Positions 23,448 through 33,690 of a DNA stretch of 64,000 nucleotides are shown here, one piece after another. The DNA comes from Adiantum capillus-veneris (Eukaryota; Streptophyta; Polypodiopsida; Polypodiales; Pteridaceae), in NCBI GenBank assembly GCA_014529385.2, contig CM043954.1:96365247-96429246 (forward strand), read 5' to 3'. Below the pieces are notes generated by a model. It worked only from the letters and a program-made list of their open reading frames with translations. It was not told the DNA's origin and made no database searches. Made by a program: the position numbers and the translations under genes. Position 1 is the first letter of the stretch, and every line of letters starts with the position of its first letter.

Positions 23448-23618
23448 TGGTTGGGCTTCAGGCCCCTGGCCGTGCACCCATCCAGTATATTTGTTCATAT
23501 ATAGCAAATAAGGAGGAGAGAGTCCTTGCTCTCTCATGATCTAGCAAAGAACTCTATGTACTATTCTTCCCTTCCCCCTTGTCCTTCCCTCTCTTGCATT
23601 ATCCATCCATTCCCATCA
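23448..23618 (+). repeat. 3' LTR of copia G
   Basis: It starts TGGTTGGGCTTCAGG and ends TTCCCATCA. A polypurine tract AAGTGGGAGA lies at 23439-23447 directly before it. Confidence 0.82.
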
Positions 23619-23895
23619 CTTTGGCATCGGAGGATGGATATGGTATGATCATTTCTATTGACAAACCTTCATTATTGGAGCATGGAATGGCCACAACCCA
23701 ATGTTTGGTCACTCTTCTCTGTGAAGGAGAAGATGCTTTCTAAAATTTTCTCTTCATTAAAATTTGGGAAGGCTTCCATATCAGTAGGGCTCAGTTGGCG
23801 CTGCCCTATGTGTTTAGTGACCATGCAATTTGTAAAAACTTTATCTTTAGTAATAACTATTTGAATGTTGTTTTTGTACATTGATAAAAAAATTA
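23619..23895. other. Flank of G, nothing recognised
   Basis: AT-rich single-copy-like sequence with no gene, LTR or repeat signal visible to me. Confidence 0.4.
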
Positions 23896-24131
23896 TCATG
23901 TGATTGGCATGAAAATGTCCATTAGGTACTCCAGGTTGCTTGTATATGCTAAGTGATGGCTAATTGGGCCAAATTAGCTATGTCCACAAGGCAACGAGAA
24001 AAGGCACTACAAGATTTTTGTCTAGCCAATCCCCGCTGCCTTGTAGACATAGCTAATTTGGCCAATTAGCCATCATTTAGCATGTGCAAGCCACTTGGGG
24101 TACCTACTGGGATATTTTCATGCCAATCACA
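23896..24131. repeat. Long inverted repeat (arms about 100 bp, loop 37 bp)
   Basis: The left arm 23896-23996 and right arm 24034-24131 are reverse complements over about 100 bp with roughly a dozen mismatches. A core of GGCTAATT-GGCCAAATTAGCTATGT is shared by both arms. The loop holds CACTACAAGATTTTTG. This could be a foldback or MITE, or a source of small RNAs. A further degenerate direct copy of the right-arm end lies at about 24145-24205. Confidence 0.8.
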
Positions 24132-24423
24132 AGACATTTTTTAAGCCGAATTTGCCATCATCTACCATATGCAGGCCATCTATAGTACCTATTGAACAAC
24201 TAATTATTATCTCATATTCAACCAGTCAACTAAAAGAAATGTAGACAATGATAGACATAAAGCTTAACTTCATTGAGAGATATTCCCTCTAGCATTCCTG
24301 TAGAATGAGCTAAATTACACAAAAAAAAAAAACTTGTTTCAAGATTACATGGAGAGACAATAAGAGATGTGATTGTATTTATCGCAAAGTGCAAATACAC
24401 TAAGTTCCAAAGAATACTTGATC
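24132..24423. other. AT-rich stretch with a degenerate repeat copy
   Basis: The part 24145-24205 (GCCATCATCTACCATATGCAG region) is a weak direct copy of the right hairpin arm. The rest shows no feature and lies just past the end of the histone-like pseudogene. Confidence 0.4.
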
Positions 24424-25444
24424 CTAGTAGAAGGGTTCCAAAGCCAAAAAATAACACTCATGCCTAAGGCGATGTGCTACGTGCATGTCTTTAGCCATGA
24501 TGGTTACATGCTTAGCATGGACATCACATAAGAACGTATCCTCAAAGAGCTTGACCAAATAAGCCTCTATAGCCTCCTAAATTGATCCAAGGGCAACAAC
24601 AGACATCCAAAGCTCTATGATGTAGCTTTGTAGAACCTCTCTACATGTCTGTGAAAATGGTGCCTTCTTGATAAGCAAGTCCATGGTCTTTTGGTAATGC
24701 CAAATTTCAGCGAACGCTCTATAGAAGCATCGTGCTCTTTGAAGTCATTGAGCTCCTTGTGGGCATCCTAGGGAGTCAACTAGGAAATATGTAAGGTAGC
24801 ATGTGTGAACAAAATAAGGGATTTATAATTAGGTACATTTACATAAAAATGTACTTACATAAATGGTTTTTAATTAAGAAATTGAAATTTTTCATAATAA
24901 GGGCTAGTTTTTTTTACAAGAAATGCATACATAAGGGGTACATATAATACTTAAAAATATATAGTAAGGGATTATTTAAATACCTCCTACTTGCACGTGT
25001 TATATGCAATTTTTACATAGTGGACTCCGCAAGGTGGGCATGCTCTTTGCGCTTCTTATAGAATTTGACTTGTGATGGCGCTTAGGAGGTGGCTAGGGTG
25101 CATCTTCAGCAGTATCATAATCTTCATCATTACTACTATGCTCATCATTTTTGGTTGGATCAAAAGGCATGGTACCCATCCCCCTGGGCAGAGACTTGTC
25201 GCCACATTTTGGCGACCTAGGCCAGATGGCCTCATGCCCATCCCTCCTGGCAACGTCTTTCCACCCACCCTATGAATCACAGGAATTTCTTCCCCTCCCA
25301 CGGTGGATGCTCATCAAACGTGTTTGTCTCTGTGCATTCAAGGTCGGCCAGCTCTTTTGGTTGTCAATTTGCATGCATCTTCTACCTCCTGCACACCTCA
25401 TTTTTCTTTGGATTCTTCTTTGCAGTTTGTTTGGTCCTTGCCAT
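24424..25444 (-). pseudogene. Histone H3-like pseudogene with divergent N-terminal tail
   Basis: On the minus strand an ATG at 25442-25444 opens with MARTKQTAKK, the hallmark start of histone H3, then meets a stop (25382-25384). A basic, partly acidic tail continues in another phase to PPPKRHHKSNSIRSAK near 25030-25085. After a probable intron (about 25015-24768, acceptor CTAG) the histone fold follows: EIWHYQKTMDLLIKKAPF, then [20 protein letters not shown] and [16 protein letters not shown], aligning without gaps to H3 helices 1-3. Stops at 24745-24747 and 24577-24579 and shifts in the tail show decay. It may be a divergent H3 or a CENH3-like variant; loop 1 is of canonical H3 length, which argues against typical CENH3. 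Confidence 0.8.
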
Positions 25445-25535
25445 CTAGAAAGTGTTTTTGGGTATGTCCTTAGTGGTTGTGGTATTTGGTGAGGGAGGAA
25501 GTGTTTTGTGTTTGTGATGGGGGGCTTTTCCCTCT

Positions 25536-25543
25536 TTATATAG
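25536..25543 (-). promoter_or_regulatory. TATA box of the histone H3-like pseudogene
   Basis: On the minus strand the sequence is CTATATAAAGAGGG, placed about 92 bp before the ATG at 25444. The intervening A/C-rich stretch (CACAAACACAAAACACTTCC) looks like a plant 5' untranslated leader. The surviving promoter suggests DNA-level duplication of a gene rather than a reverse-transcribed copy. Confidence 0.6.
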
Positions 25544-25626
25544 GGTGGCCATATAAGGGTGGGTTCACATGGTGGAAAGGAGCCGCTAAAAGGACGAGAA
25601 AATAATATTTTGAAGTAAAAAACCAC

Positions 25627-26700
25627 ATGAAAGTAGAGAACTATTCAAACACACGGAGATTAATGTCTACTTGAACAATTGCGTAAACAATCAAACAATG
25701 AAAACATTCAATCCAAAAAACAAGAGGGTTGTGGCACAAAAAAATAATGTTGTAATACTCAGAGTACGGGGATAACATGTGCATACAAGTGCAATTAATT
25801 TTCAATTATCATGAGATTCAAGTACATCTACTACCTCTTGGCCCTGACTTTTCCTACCCTAGTCCTTGATGCTGGCCACACTGCCATGTTGGACCTTGTG
25901 AGGATCTCTAATGCTTTGAGGAACGAGCATGGGCGAGACAACGAGCTTCTTTTGCCAAGCGCGATGACCTTGCACGTTCAATCGACAATTTGCATACAAA
26001 AGTGGTATGGTAAAACCATTTGAACATTTCTAGAAGATAACATGAGCGCACTAAACCCACTCCATTTCTTGTATTCTTGAAGTAGACACCCTTGGCAAAA
26101 TAGAGTGACTTCTCCATACCTTGCGTGCTCCAAATATCCAATGAACCATACATGTTCATATAGTATGCACCATGTGCATAGAGGATATGTTGGCATAAAG
26201 CCACAGCAAAAGAAAACTAAAGCATAGAGCAGACCAAGGTGGAATAGCAAGCACTCACCATATAGTGTGTAATGTTTGTTTCACCCCATGCTGTGACAAC
26301 CGTCTTCGTGAACTCCACCACCAAACTTTGGAATTGTTGTCATTGCTCATTGGTTGTGCTTGCAAGCCAAAATATCTTCATCATCTTGTTGAATACCACC
26401 CAAACATGTTGTTGGCTAAGCATAACACTTGCATTTCTATCATTGTCCATTGTATACTTGCAAAGATCCTTCCACAACTCCCATCCACTTTTAGATGTTA
26501 ATGATCTGGCATGTGCACTAATTTCCTTGGGCAAAACCCTCTTTAAAAAGTGCCTTGCCTTTAGTCCACTCGTGGACACTGGTTGGGCCACTTCTTGAGT
26601 GCTTACATTGTTCTTCTGTGCAACAATGGAGGTGTTGGTCCCATGACAACCTATTGAATTTAAGGGCCCCTCCACTTTGAGATAGCATCAAGCGACCTCT
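25627..26700 (-). other. Unclassified region with minus-strand open frames
   Basis: Minus-strand frames (26340-26675, 25978-26250 and 25908-26204) give protein-like text such as ELWKDLCKYTMDNDRN and YGSLDIWSTQGMEKS in changing phases. The look is that of a decayed coding region, perhaps a transposase-like gene, but I cannot name the family. No terminal repeats were identified. Confidence 0.3.
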
Positions 26701-27476
26701 CCATAGGATTCATTATAAAGGCATAATCAATATGAAGCTTTAATAAACGATCAAAGATGCACATAAAAGAAGTTAGTTATAGGACTCCATTCACTATCTT
26801 TTGTGGGGCACGATTGGGCTCCTCCAACATAGGACATCATAGCACCAAATTCTCCCACATTAAATTTTCCTCTTCCTTTGTTTTGCCAACTATTGCATTT
26901 TTGTGTGCATTTCCCTTATAGCCCTTTATGTAGTGATAGCCGTTTTTCGGCTTTCCATAATTGCCATAGTAAGCTACCTCACCCTATCAAATCACTCAAA
27001 CATTTTGGTTATCCCTACCATTTCACTGTACATAGGCGTGTGTGAGTTAGGGGACTTTCCCTATATTTTCTCAAAAACCCTTAATTAGCTAGTCACTGGG
27101 CTAGTTGAGCCAAAAAAATAAAAAATATAAGTATATTATGGCCCATTTGTGTGTAAATATTTCATTGTATATAGGGCCTAAATATAAGGATTTTTCATAA
27201 TTATTTTGGTATTTATTTAAATATTTATACATGTTATGCAAAAATTGGCACTGACAGAAATTCTGTACAAAATGACAAAATTGCCTGTGCAGACCTGCCT
27301 GTAGTGGAAACGGAGGCCGAAATGAGCTCGATCAGAAATCTGAGTAGACTGAGCTCTACAAGCTTGCCCAAAATATTTGTCGACCTGCAAACGCTCACCA
27401 AACCTCACTGTAATCGAAGAAAGTGAGCAGGCGTGTGCTGGAGCAGCTGGTGACTAAGCCCAAGAGGACGTAACCT
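26701..27476. other. AT-rich stretch, then probable leader of an LTR element
   Basis: Positions 26701-27240 are AT-rich without a gene. From about 27241 to 27476, next to the primer site at 27477, the sequence may be the leader of a minus-strand LTR element whose internal coding region is not seen. Confidence 0.35.
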
Positions 27477-27488
27477 GCTCTGATACCA
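27477..27488 (-). other. Primer-binding site of element J
   Basis: TGGTATCAGAGC on the minus strand, two bases inside the end of an LTR that finishes CCAACA. It marks a 5' LTR in minus orientation at 27491 onward. Confidence 0.75.
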
Positions 27489-27490
27489 AT

Positions 27491-27770
27491 TGTTGGAATT
27501 AGGGTTGTAGAGAAACGCACGCAGCTTGAAGAAGACGAAGGAAGCTCAAGGCACACAATAACCAATTGTTGGAATGAGGGTTGTAGAGAAACGCACACAA
27601 CTTGAAGAAGACGAAGGAAGCTCAAGGCACACAATAGAGAGTGTGTTACTTAGTGTGCAATGGAAAGATAGATAGCCCTAGAGTGATGGGCATATATACA
27701 ATGCTTGGGGAAAAAACCTCCTAAAAAAGAGGGAAAAAATGCCCCGATGGTCCTAGTGTGTTCATACACA
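27491..27770 (-). repeat. Probable LTR of element J, with a 76-bp tandem duplication
   Basis: On the minus strand the LTR would start TGTGTATGAAC and end TAATTCCAACA next to the primer site. A TATATA box lies near 27690-27700. Within it, 27486-27561 and 27562-27637 are tandem copies (76-bp unit, each with CCAATTGTTGGAAT). The outer limit is inferred from the TG start only; no second LTR was found. Confidence 0.5.
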
Positions 27771-27829
27771 TCACTACCACATGTATATGGTAACAAAGCT
27801 AGGTTCCTTGCATCCTATTGCATCTTTTT

Positions 27830-28250
27830 TTTAAAAAATTCTTTAACTTAATAAGAATCATCAGATAATCTTACCGTTTCTTAATACCTTGTCTTCATGT
27901 CATAGGATGGACTCAGATGGAAGTACTTCTTCTTGAAATTTTGGAGGGTCTGCAACTATTTCTTCTTTTGATGGCACTCCTTTGTAAGGCTTGCGTAGGC
28001 TCTCATGGAAAAATGGTGCATGAGCCAATGGTTGGGAAAATTTAATTGATAAGCCATCTCATTGATTGAATTGAGAGTTTAAAAAGGACCATAGTATATT
28101 TTTGCTAGTTTAGGATAATACTCTTGGTGGCCCGAAGGATTCTTGCCCGTAGTATGCCTTAGATGAGAAATCCTTGGCAATGAGTATCCTCTTTTGGAGC
28201 TTCAAATATAGAGGCTCTAGGAGTCTCATTGCGAGCAATTATCTTGGGAA
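27830..28250 (-). pseudogene. Integrase C-terminal and chromo-like tail of gypsy H
   Basis: Minus-strand text includes KIYYGPFQTLNSINEMAYQL, then VADPPKFQEEVLPSESIL and HEDKVLRNGKIIR. These are the usual end of chromovirus-type gypsy integrase (the target-binding tail). It follows gag directly, so protease, RT, RNase H and most of integrase have been lost in one deletion near 28250. Stops and shifts are present. Confidence 0.65.
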
Positions 28251-29154
28251 AACTCCACCATTCGGTAAGCACTTTGTCCTTTGCAACGTTTGCAAAAAAC
28301 TGCTTCATGATGGAAACTCATAGAGCTTTCCATGTCTTTAGGGCTTCACCGTTGCACGAAGGCTAGCCCATCGTTGATGAGTTGATTTTTGGATGTGCAT
28401 ATCTATATGGTGTAGCTTGGAGGACTCTGTGAAGCCCTCGTCTCCAAAGGCCGTATCAAATTGTTGGATGAAGGCCAATACTTTTTTGGTAGCACCAAAG
28501 GGGCCATCATAGGTGAGAAAAGAGATCCTCTTTCCTCCGTGTTTGAACTTCTTGAGCTTTTGTGACCTTCGCCATGTAGAGTAAGATTTGCGATGTCCTC
28601 CCCTTTTGTATTCTCTAGGAGAATAGCCATAGCTTTTGTCGGAAGAGGAGGAAGGTGAAAGAAGAGGGTGACCTCTTTCTTCCCCTTTTCTTCCTTTGTT
28701 TCCTCTCTTCCCTTTTAGAGTGACAAGGAGAAGGACTATGGGTTGACCGTTTCCTCTTGAGAGGAGTTGTCGATCGTTTAGACCACTGTCTTCGTGGAGC
28801 CACATCTTTAGAGGAACTTAGGGATTTGTTACTTTATCGTTCTTTGGATTCCTCCTCTTGTATGTGAGAGAGTTGTATTTTGGGGGTCTCATCAAGAGGC
28901 CTCCTAAGATCTCTCTCCTCTTGGAGAGGAAAGGAAATCCCATAAGCACGAAGTTGTTGAGTAACTTTGGCTCGCAAAGCGGGGTTGCCCATAACTTGTT
29001 GCAACCTAGTAACAAGATGATTAAAAAACATGGGGACATCATCATTAGCACCTTCATGTGCAAAATAAAAGTTATCAATGTTCATTCTACTCTCTTGGCT
29101 ATTGTAATCCATGTTAATTAAACTTATGTGTTTACTTAGTGTATGCTTTGGCAA
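28251..29154 (-). pseudogene. Gag of gypsy H
   Basis: A first frame (29154-28834) has the gag N-terminus with NHLVTRLQQVMGNPALRA. A second (28805-28338) has a basic Lys/Arg/Ser-rich spacer and the retrotransposon gag core, including GATKKVLAFIQQFDTAFGDE and SKLHHIDMHIQKSTHQRWAS. Stops separate the parts. The core would form the particle shell. The element is on the minus strand, with its leader and primer site at 29502-29513. Confidence 0.75.
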
Positions 29155-29514
29155 TTCAAAACCTTAGCTGCTACTCCTTTAGCCTTTGAAAATAGGCAGT
29201 TAAGTATCTACACCCACAGCTCAACTTGGTTAATTATAGAGTAGTGAAGTGGGTCTAACATAGCAGAGTGACATAGCTCCTTTCGGACTTCTTATGGCTC
29301 AATAATGGTAAAGCCATGGGCAAGTCTAAAAAAACTCCATTATTAAGACCAAAGCTCCCGTGTGCACCATATCCCACATAGTGGGCTAAAAACAACCAAT
29401 AATAGATCCCAATACCACTTACCCTAATATAATTAACAAAATCAACTATTAATAGGCTACTTAAGGACCTCTCTTCTTAAGCAAGAAAAGAGAAACCAAA
29501 TGCTCTGATACCAA

Positions 29515-29772
29515 TGTAATGGAAATGGCCTATGAACTTGAGAGTAGCCGAATTAGAAAATTAGATAAAGCACTTTTGTGAGATTACTTTTTGAGCATAA
29601 CAAGTGAACTTAATTGATGGTAGAAACATAAACATGGTACTTAGTTAACTTGGCATAAACAATACTTTTGCAAGAGAGAGTGTTTAGAGAACATGACAAC
29701 AATTGAGAACCGGATTCATAATTGAGGACCGGATTCATACGGAGCCCGTCCCTCCTCCAATAGGCATTTGTA
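29515..29772 (-). repeat. LTR of gypsy H, at least the 3' part
   Basis: It ends CCATTACA on the minus strand next to the primer site TGGTATCAGAGC (29502-29513). Its reverse complement matches 1330-1568. Near 29700-29735 it has a short extra tandem copy of the ACCGGATTCAT region compared with the other copy. Its outer end was not identified, because the other copy is cut by A there. Confidence 0.72.
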
Positions 29773-30082
29773 TTATAGTTTCTCCCATCAAGAGAGACTT
29801 GGTACAATACAATCTTTGTGTTGCTTGTGACCTTGGTGATGCAATGAAGATGGAAAGCTTCATGCATCACAAGCATAACATAAACTTTGTAGAAAGCATT
29901 AACTATCCCAAGCCTCAGTTCCAAGGCGTCAAACACCTTCAAAGATGGAGAGAGCTAGCGGGGAATGACGGTAGGGAAGAGGAAGAAGAAACATTCCATA
30001 GAAGAAAGAAATAGTTCCTCACTTATCATCACTCTTCTTGCTAGCATAAATAATAGCATAGTAATGAAGATGGAGAAGATGG
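29773..30082. other. Probable continuation of H LTR up to the E insertion
   Basis: No gene is seen. The sequence runs on from the H LTR and ends in GATGG at the start of E. It may be the 5' part of the H LTR or its flank. Confidence 0.35.
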
Positions 30083-31410
30083 TGTTAGAAGCTGGACAAA
30101 CACCACGGAGACTAACTACTCGGAGGATTATCAATTTTTTGTAATTATTCATTTATTGAGGAAACCTGATTTTTCACCTTGTAAATATTGGGACTTACAG
30201 AAGTTTCCAGATTGTATCCCAGTTTTGATAGATAGATGGAGTAGTTAGTTGATTTTGGAACTTTAGGGTTTGAGAATTGTAAGGTATATATACCACTTTT
30301 TGACCTTAATGAAAAACCTTTTATCATTTTTAAAACAAGTTTTGAAGTCTGTGAGTGAGCGTACTATGTACGAGAGAGAGAGAGAGTGAGCTTCATCTTG
30401 ACGCTACGTGTGCACCGGTGGTCGGAATCGAGTGCGGAGAAGTGCAGCGTGTTGCCCCCTACGAGAGCTACGCGTCGATACCTACATTGCGCACGTACGG
30501 TCCGGTTTTGCGAGCTCCTTCTACGAGCTTCATCTGGTGATTGGGTGAGCATACGTTGTCCGATTTTGCATTGCAGCATATCCACGCGTTCACATTGAGT
30601 AGAACTACACATTAGGTACTTTAGATTTCGAAAACAAAGACCTGAAAATTTCGGCCAGACATCCTACGTGATTTTGCACCGGGTGTTTTGGGTTGGGGTT
30701 TTGGTTCATAGACCTTAGGGAGAGCGACCTATTGGTATTAGTAGGGTCTCCTTCAAGTTCTATGGTGTTTCGAGATTGTTTGATGGGTGTTCGGCTCTAG
30801 AAAGCATTGTAGGAAGTTTCCTCTTATGCACTCTTGAAGGTTGTGACTTAGACAATTGGTAGAGACCTCTATAGGAATTAGTTAGGAGTCGATCGAGTGG
30901 AGGTTGACACCTTATGCTTGCTTCCACGCGCCTACAGGTCGAGCTTCGTCCTTAGCTGACATTATATGTTAGGTGAGTTCTCGTTGTGCTGACGTCCGTC
31001 GTGGCGTATCCGTCCAACAGATGGCAAGCTTAACAATTGAAGCATGACTCTTGGTTGGATTCACATTCCATAGCCAAGAGTGTTTGTGTAGGCTCTCACT
31101 TCTCACAATCTTGGAGAAGGAGGTGGAGCTCCTCTACTTTCACCAAGTGAGAATGAATCCACAAAATGAGTGTGTGAGAGATGTATACCTCCCCAACACA
31201 CCCCTTGCTTGCTTGGGGCGAGTTCTACTTTTTTCTCATGCCGCAAGCTCATTGGACCCCTCTCCTAGCCAATCATATGCACCATGCATTTCAAGTACAT
31301 GGGTAGTCTTTGGACAAGTGTCCTCCTTACTTGCTAAGTTATAACCGCCGAAATATACGCAGTTATATACGCGTAGTTACATGCATCAAAAATTAAATGA
31401 ATACCGTCCA
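30083..31410 (+). repeat. 5' LTR of giant gypsy E
   Basis: It starts TGTTAGAAGCTGG and ends ACCGTCCA. A TATA box (GGTATATATACC) lies near 30281-30292. It matches 57613-58932 along its length with a low percentage of differences, except the last few bases. It contains AGACATCCTACG at 30657-30668, the same half-site that forms the palindromes in the interior. Confidence 0.87.
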
Positions 31411-31975
31411 TTATTGGCGCCGCTGCCGGGGACGAAAACCTTAGGTAGGTGACCGAGACTAATCCTTGAGGATTGGGATTTTTCACTTGCCAAAAGTCTT
31501 GTTTTACATTTAGATAGGATCAGAGGATGGAGGACTCTCTAGGTCTTAGAGGGAGTCTAGGAAGCGTGTGTCTAGCCTAGATCCTTCGACTTAGTTAGAT
31601 TTAGGTAGACCAAGATAGTTTTAGGAAGTAGTCGAGTCCTTGAGTAGGAAATGGAGTGGTAGAAGCAGTGAGAGGAAAGATTGAGAGTCTGGAGAGGCCA
31701 AAAAGCAACCAAAACAACATTTTCACCATTTCACATGATAACTAGGAGTAGAGTAAGTAGGACATCATGATTCAGGATCTAGAGCATTTCATGTATGTAT
31801 ACTTGCTTGGTAAAATCATCACAAGTTTGTAAAAAACGCAAAAAGACGCAAAAGTGTGTTTGAAAGCCTAAGAGAAGTCCAAAAGTTATTGTGAGTGTTT
31901 CTGATAGAACTACATAGCATCATGAGCATTTCTGTCAGGAAAAAAATTCATTTTAAGCCAGGAGACATCCTACGC
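31411..31975 (+). other. Primer-binding site and first part of the E leader
   Basis: TGGCGCCGCTGCCGGGGA lies at 31414-31431. It fits the 3' end of plant tRNA-Asp with one change, as in Athila and Tat elements. The rest is noncoding. It ends with the left half of a palindrome (31963-31975), where insertion K begins. Confidence 0.75.
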
Positions 31976-31982
31976 TGTCAAA

Positions 31983-32174
31983 TGAAGGAGTACGAGCGGA
32001 AGTGCGACGCAAGAGAGAGTGCGAGAAGAAGAGCACGAAGATATGGTGAACTCGCTCTACTGTAATGTGTAGAGCATAGTGAGTTCTTATTAGGTTTTTA
32101 CAAAAGAATATGTGTACATACCTGGCAGCCCGCCCACATACCTGGGCGACCACATTGGGCTTTATACCCCAACA
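31983..32174 (-). repeat. 3' LTR of copia F
   Basis: TGTTGGGG to CTTCA on the minus strand. A polypurine tract (AAGTGGGAGGT on the minus strand) lies directly inside at 32175-32186. Confidence 0.93.
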
Positions 32175-32263
32175 ACCTCCCACTTAAAGTCCAATGTGGT
32201 ACTTTAAGTGTGAGAGAAGCTACTATACAAGCTAATATACAAGGGATGTAGAGAAGTGATGTA

Positions 32264-33690
32264 CTACCCTACACCTAACTGCTTGCGAAAATGCGCAAAG
32301 CTCTCTGAGGGAAGTCCTTTTGTAAGTAGATCAGCAGGATTTTCTGTGGTGTGAACTTTGACAAGCTGAAGTTGCTTATCCTCGAGCATTTCCCTGATGA
32401 AATGATACTTCACATCCACATGCTTTGTCTTTGAGTGATAAACTGGATTGCGAGCCAATTGTATAGCACTTTGACTATCACAATATAACACGGGCATCTC
32501 TTCTTTGATTCCCAAAGCTGTTACTAGTCGATTAAGCCAAATTGATTCTTTGCATGCCTCTGATGCTGCAACATATTCAGCCTCTGTAGTAGACTGAGTA
32601 ACACAATCTTGTAATCTAGAACGCCATGATACTGCTCCACCAGCCAATGTAAAGACATACCCTGACGTAGACCTTCGGTTGTCTAAGTCACCTGCATAAT
32701 CTGAGTCTGTAAAACCCTTTACACTTAGCTCCTGACTCCCATAGCATATACGCATACTCTTTGTAGCTTTCAGGTATCTCAATATTCCTTTCACTGCCTC
32801 CCAATGTTTCTTGCCTGGGTTTGACATGTATCGACTTACTACTCCCATTGCAAATGCAATGTCTGGGCGAGTAGCAATCATTGCATACATCAAACTACCC
32901 ACTGCAGACGCATATGGAATCTTATCCATTTCAGCCTGTTCTTCTTCAGACACAGGACAATCTTGTTTGCTAAGTTTCACATATGGTGGCAATGGAACAC
33001 TCAGTGCCTTTCCCTTCTCCATATTGAAACGTTGCAAAACCTTGTCAATATACTTTGTTTGAGATAACCAAATCAACTTCTTTGATCTGTCTCTCTCAAT
33101 GCGCATACCAAGTATATGACTTGCCTCACCCATGTCTTTCATGTCAAACGATTTTGCCATCTTTGACTTGAAAGCTGAAATTTCTTCCAAGTGCTTGCCA
33201 GCAATCAACATGTCATCCACATACAAAATAAGAATCAACCAACTACCATCCTTAGCCTTCTTTGTATATAGACTGTGATCGAACTCACTACGTTTGTAGC
33301 CTTGAGAAAGCATAAACTTGTGGAATTTATGGTACCATGCCCTCGGTGATTGTTTTAAGCCATAAAGACTCTTTAACAACTGGCATACCCAATCTTCCTT
33401 GCCTTTCTCAACAAACCCTTCTGGCTGCTGCATGTAAATTTCCACATCTAAATCACCATGCAAGAACGCTATCTTGACATCCATTTGGTGCAACACCAAA
33501 TCTAATATGGCAACCAATGCAAGAAAGCATCTCAATGTAGTCATCTTGACCACCGGAGAGAAGACTTCATCAAATTCAATGCCTTGTTCTTGCTTAAAGC
33601 CCTTGGCAACAAGCCTTGCTTTGTACTTTGGCTGACTATCATGAGCGGTGATCTTATACCTGTAAACCCATTTACAAGGTAGAGGCTTTT
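32264..33690 (-). pseudogene. Reverse transcriptase and RNase H of copia F
   Basis: The open frame has the RT segment PLPCKWVYRYKI (just below 33690), FSPVVKMTTLR, QMDVKIAFLHGDL, GLKQSPRAWYHKF and the catalytic LYVDDMLIAG, then RNase H (SDYAGDLDNRRSTSG, TTEAEYVAASEA, LYCDSQSA). It ends FRKQLGVG. A deletion of roughly 17 codons' worth at about 33690 puts it out of phase with the upstream gag-integrase frame. Otherwise no stop interrupts it. Confidence 0.9.

Larger units (their letters stand above)
18315..23618 (+). mobile_element. Decayed Ty1/copia element G
   Basis: LTRs lie at 18315-18484 and 23448-23618. Flanks CTTCG (18310-18314) and CTTTG (23619-23623) are a probable 5-bp duplication with one change. 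Gag, protease, integrase, RT and RNase H follow in copia order, with many stops and two internal deletions. It is the same protein family as C but older-looking; the two LTRs are clearly diverged. Confidence 0.85.

Noticed and set aside
24006-24023. CACTACAAG as the end of a CACTA element
   Set aside because: The hairpin arms extend on both sides of it, and no partner end was found; kept only as a note.
28858-29121. Plus-strand frame opposite H gag
   Set aside because: It is the antisense shadow of a recognised gag region.
30355-30598. Open frames in the E LTRs as genes
   Set aside because: They occur in both LTR copies with shifted limits and no domain; LTR sequence explains them.
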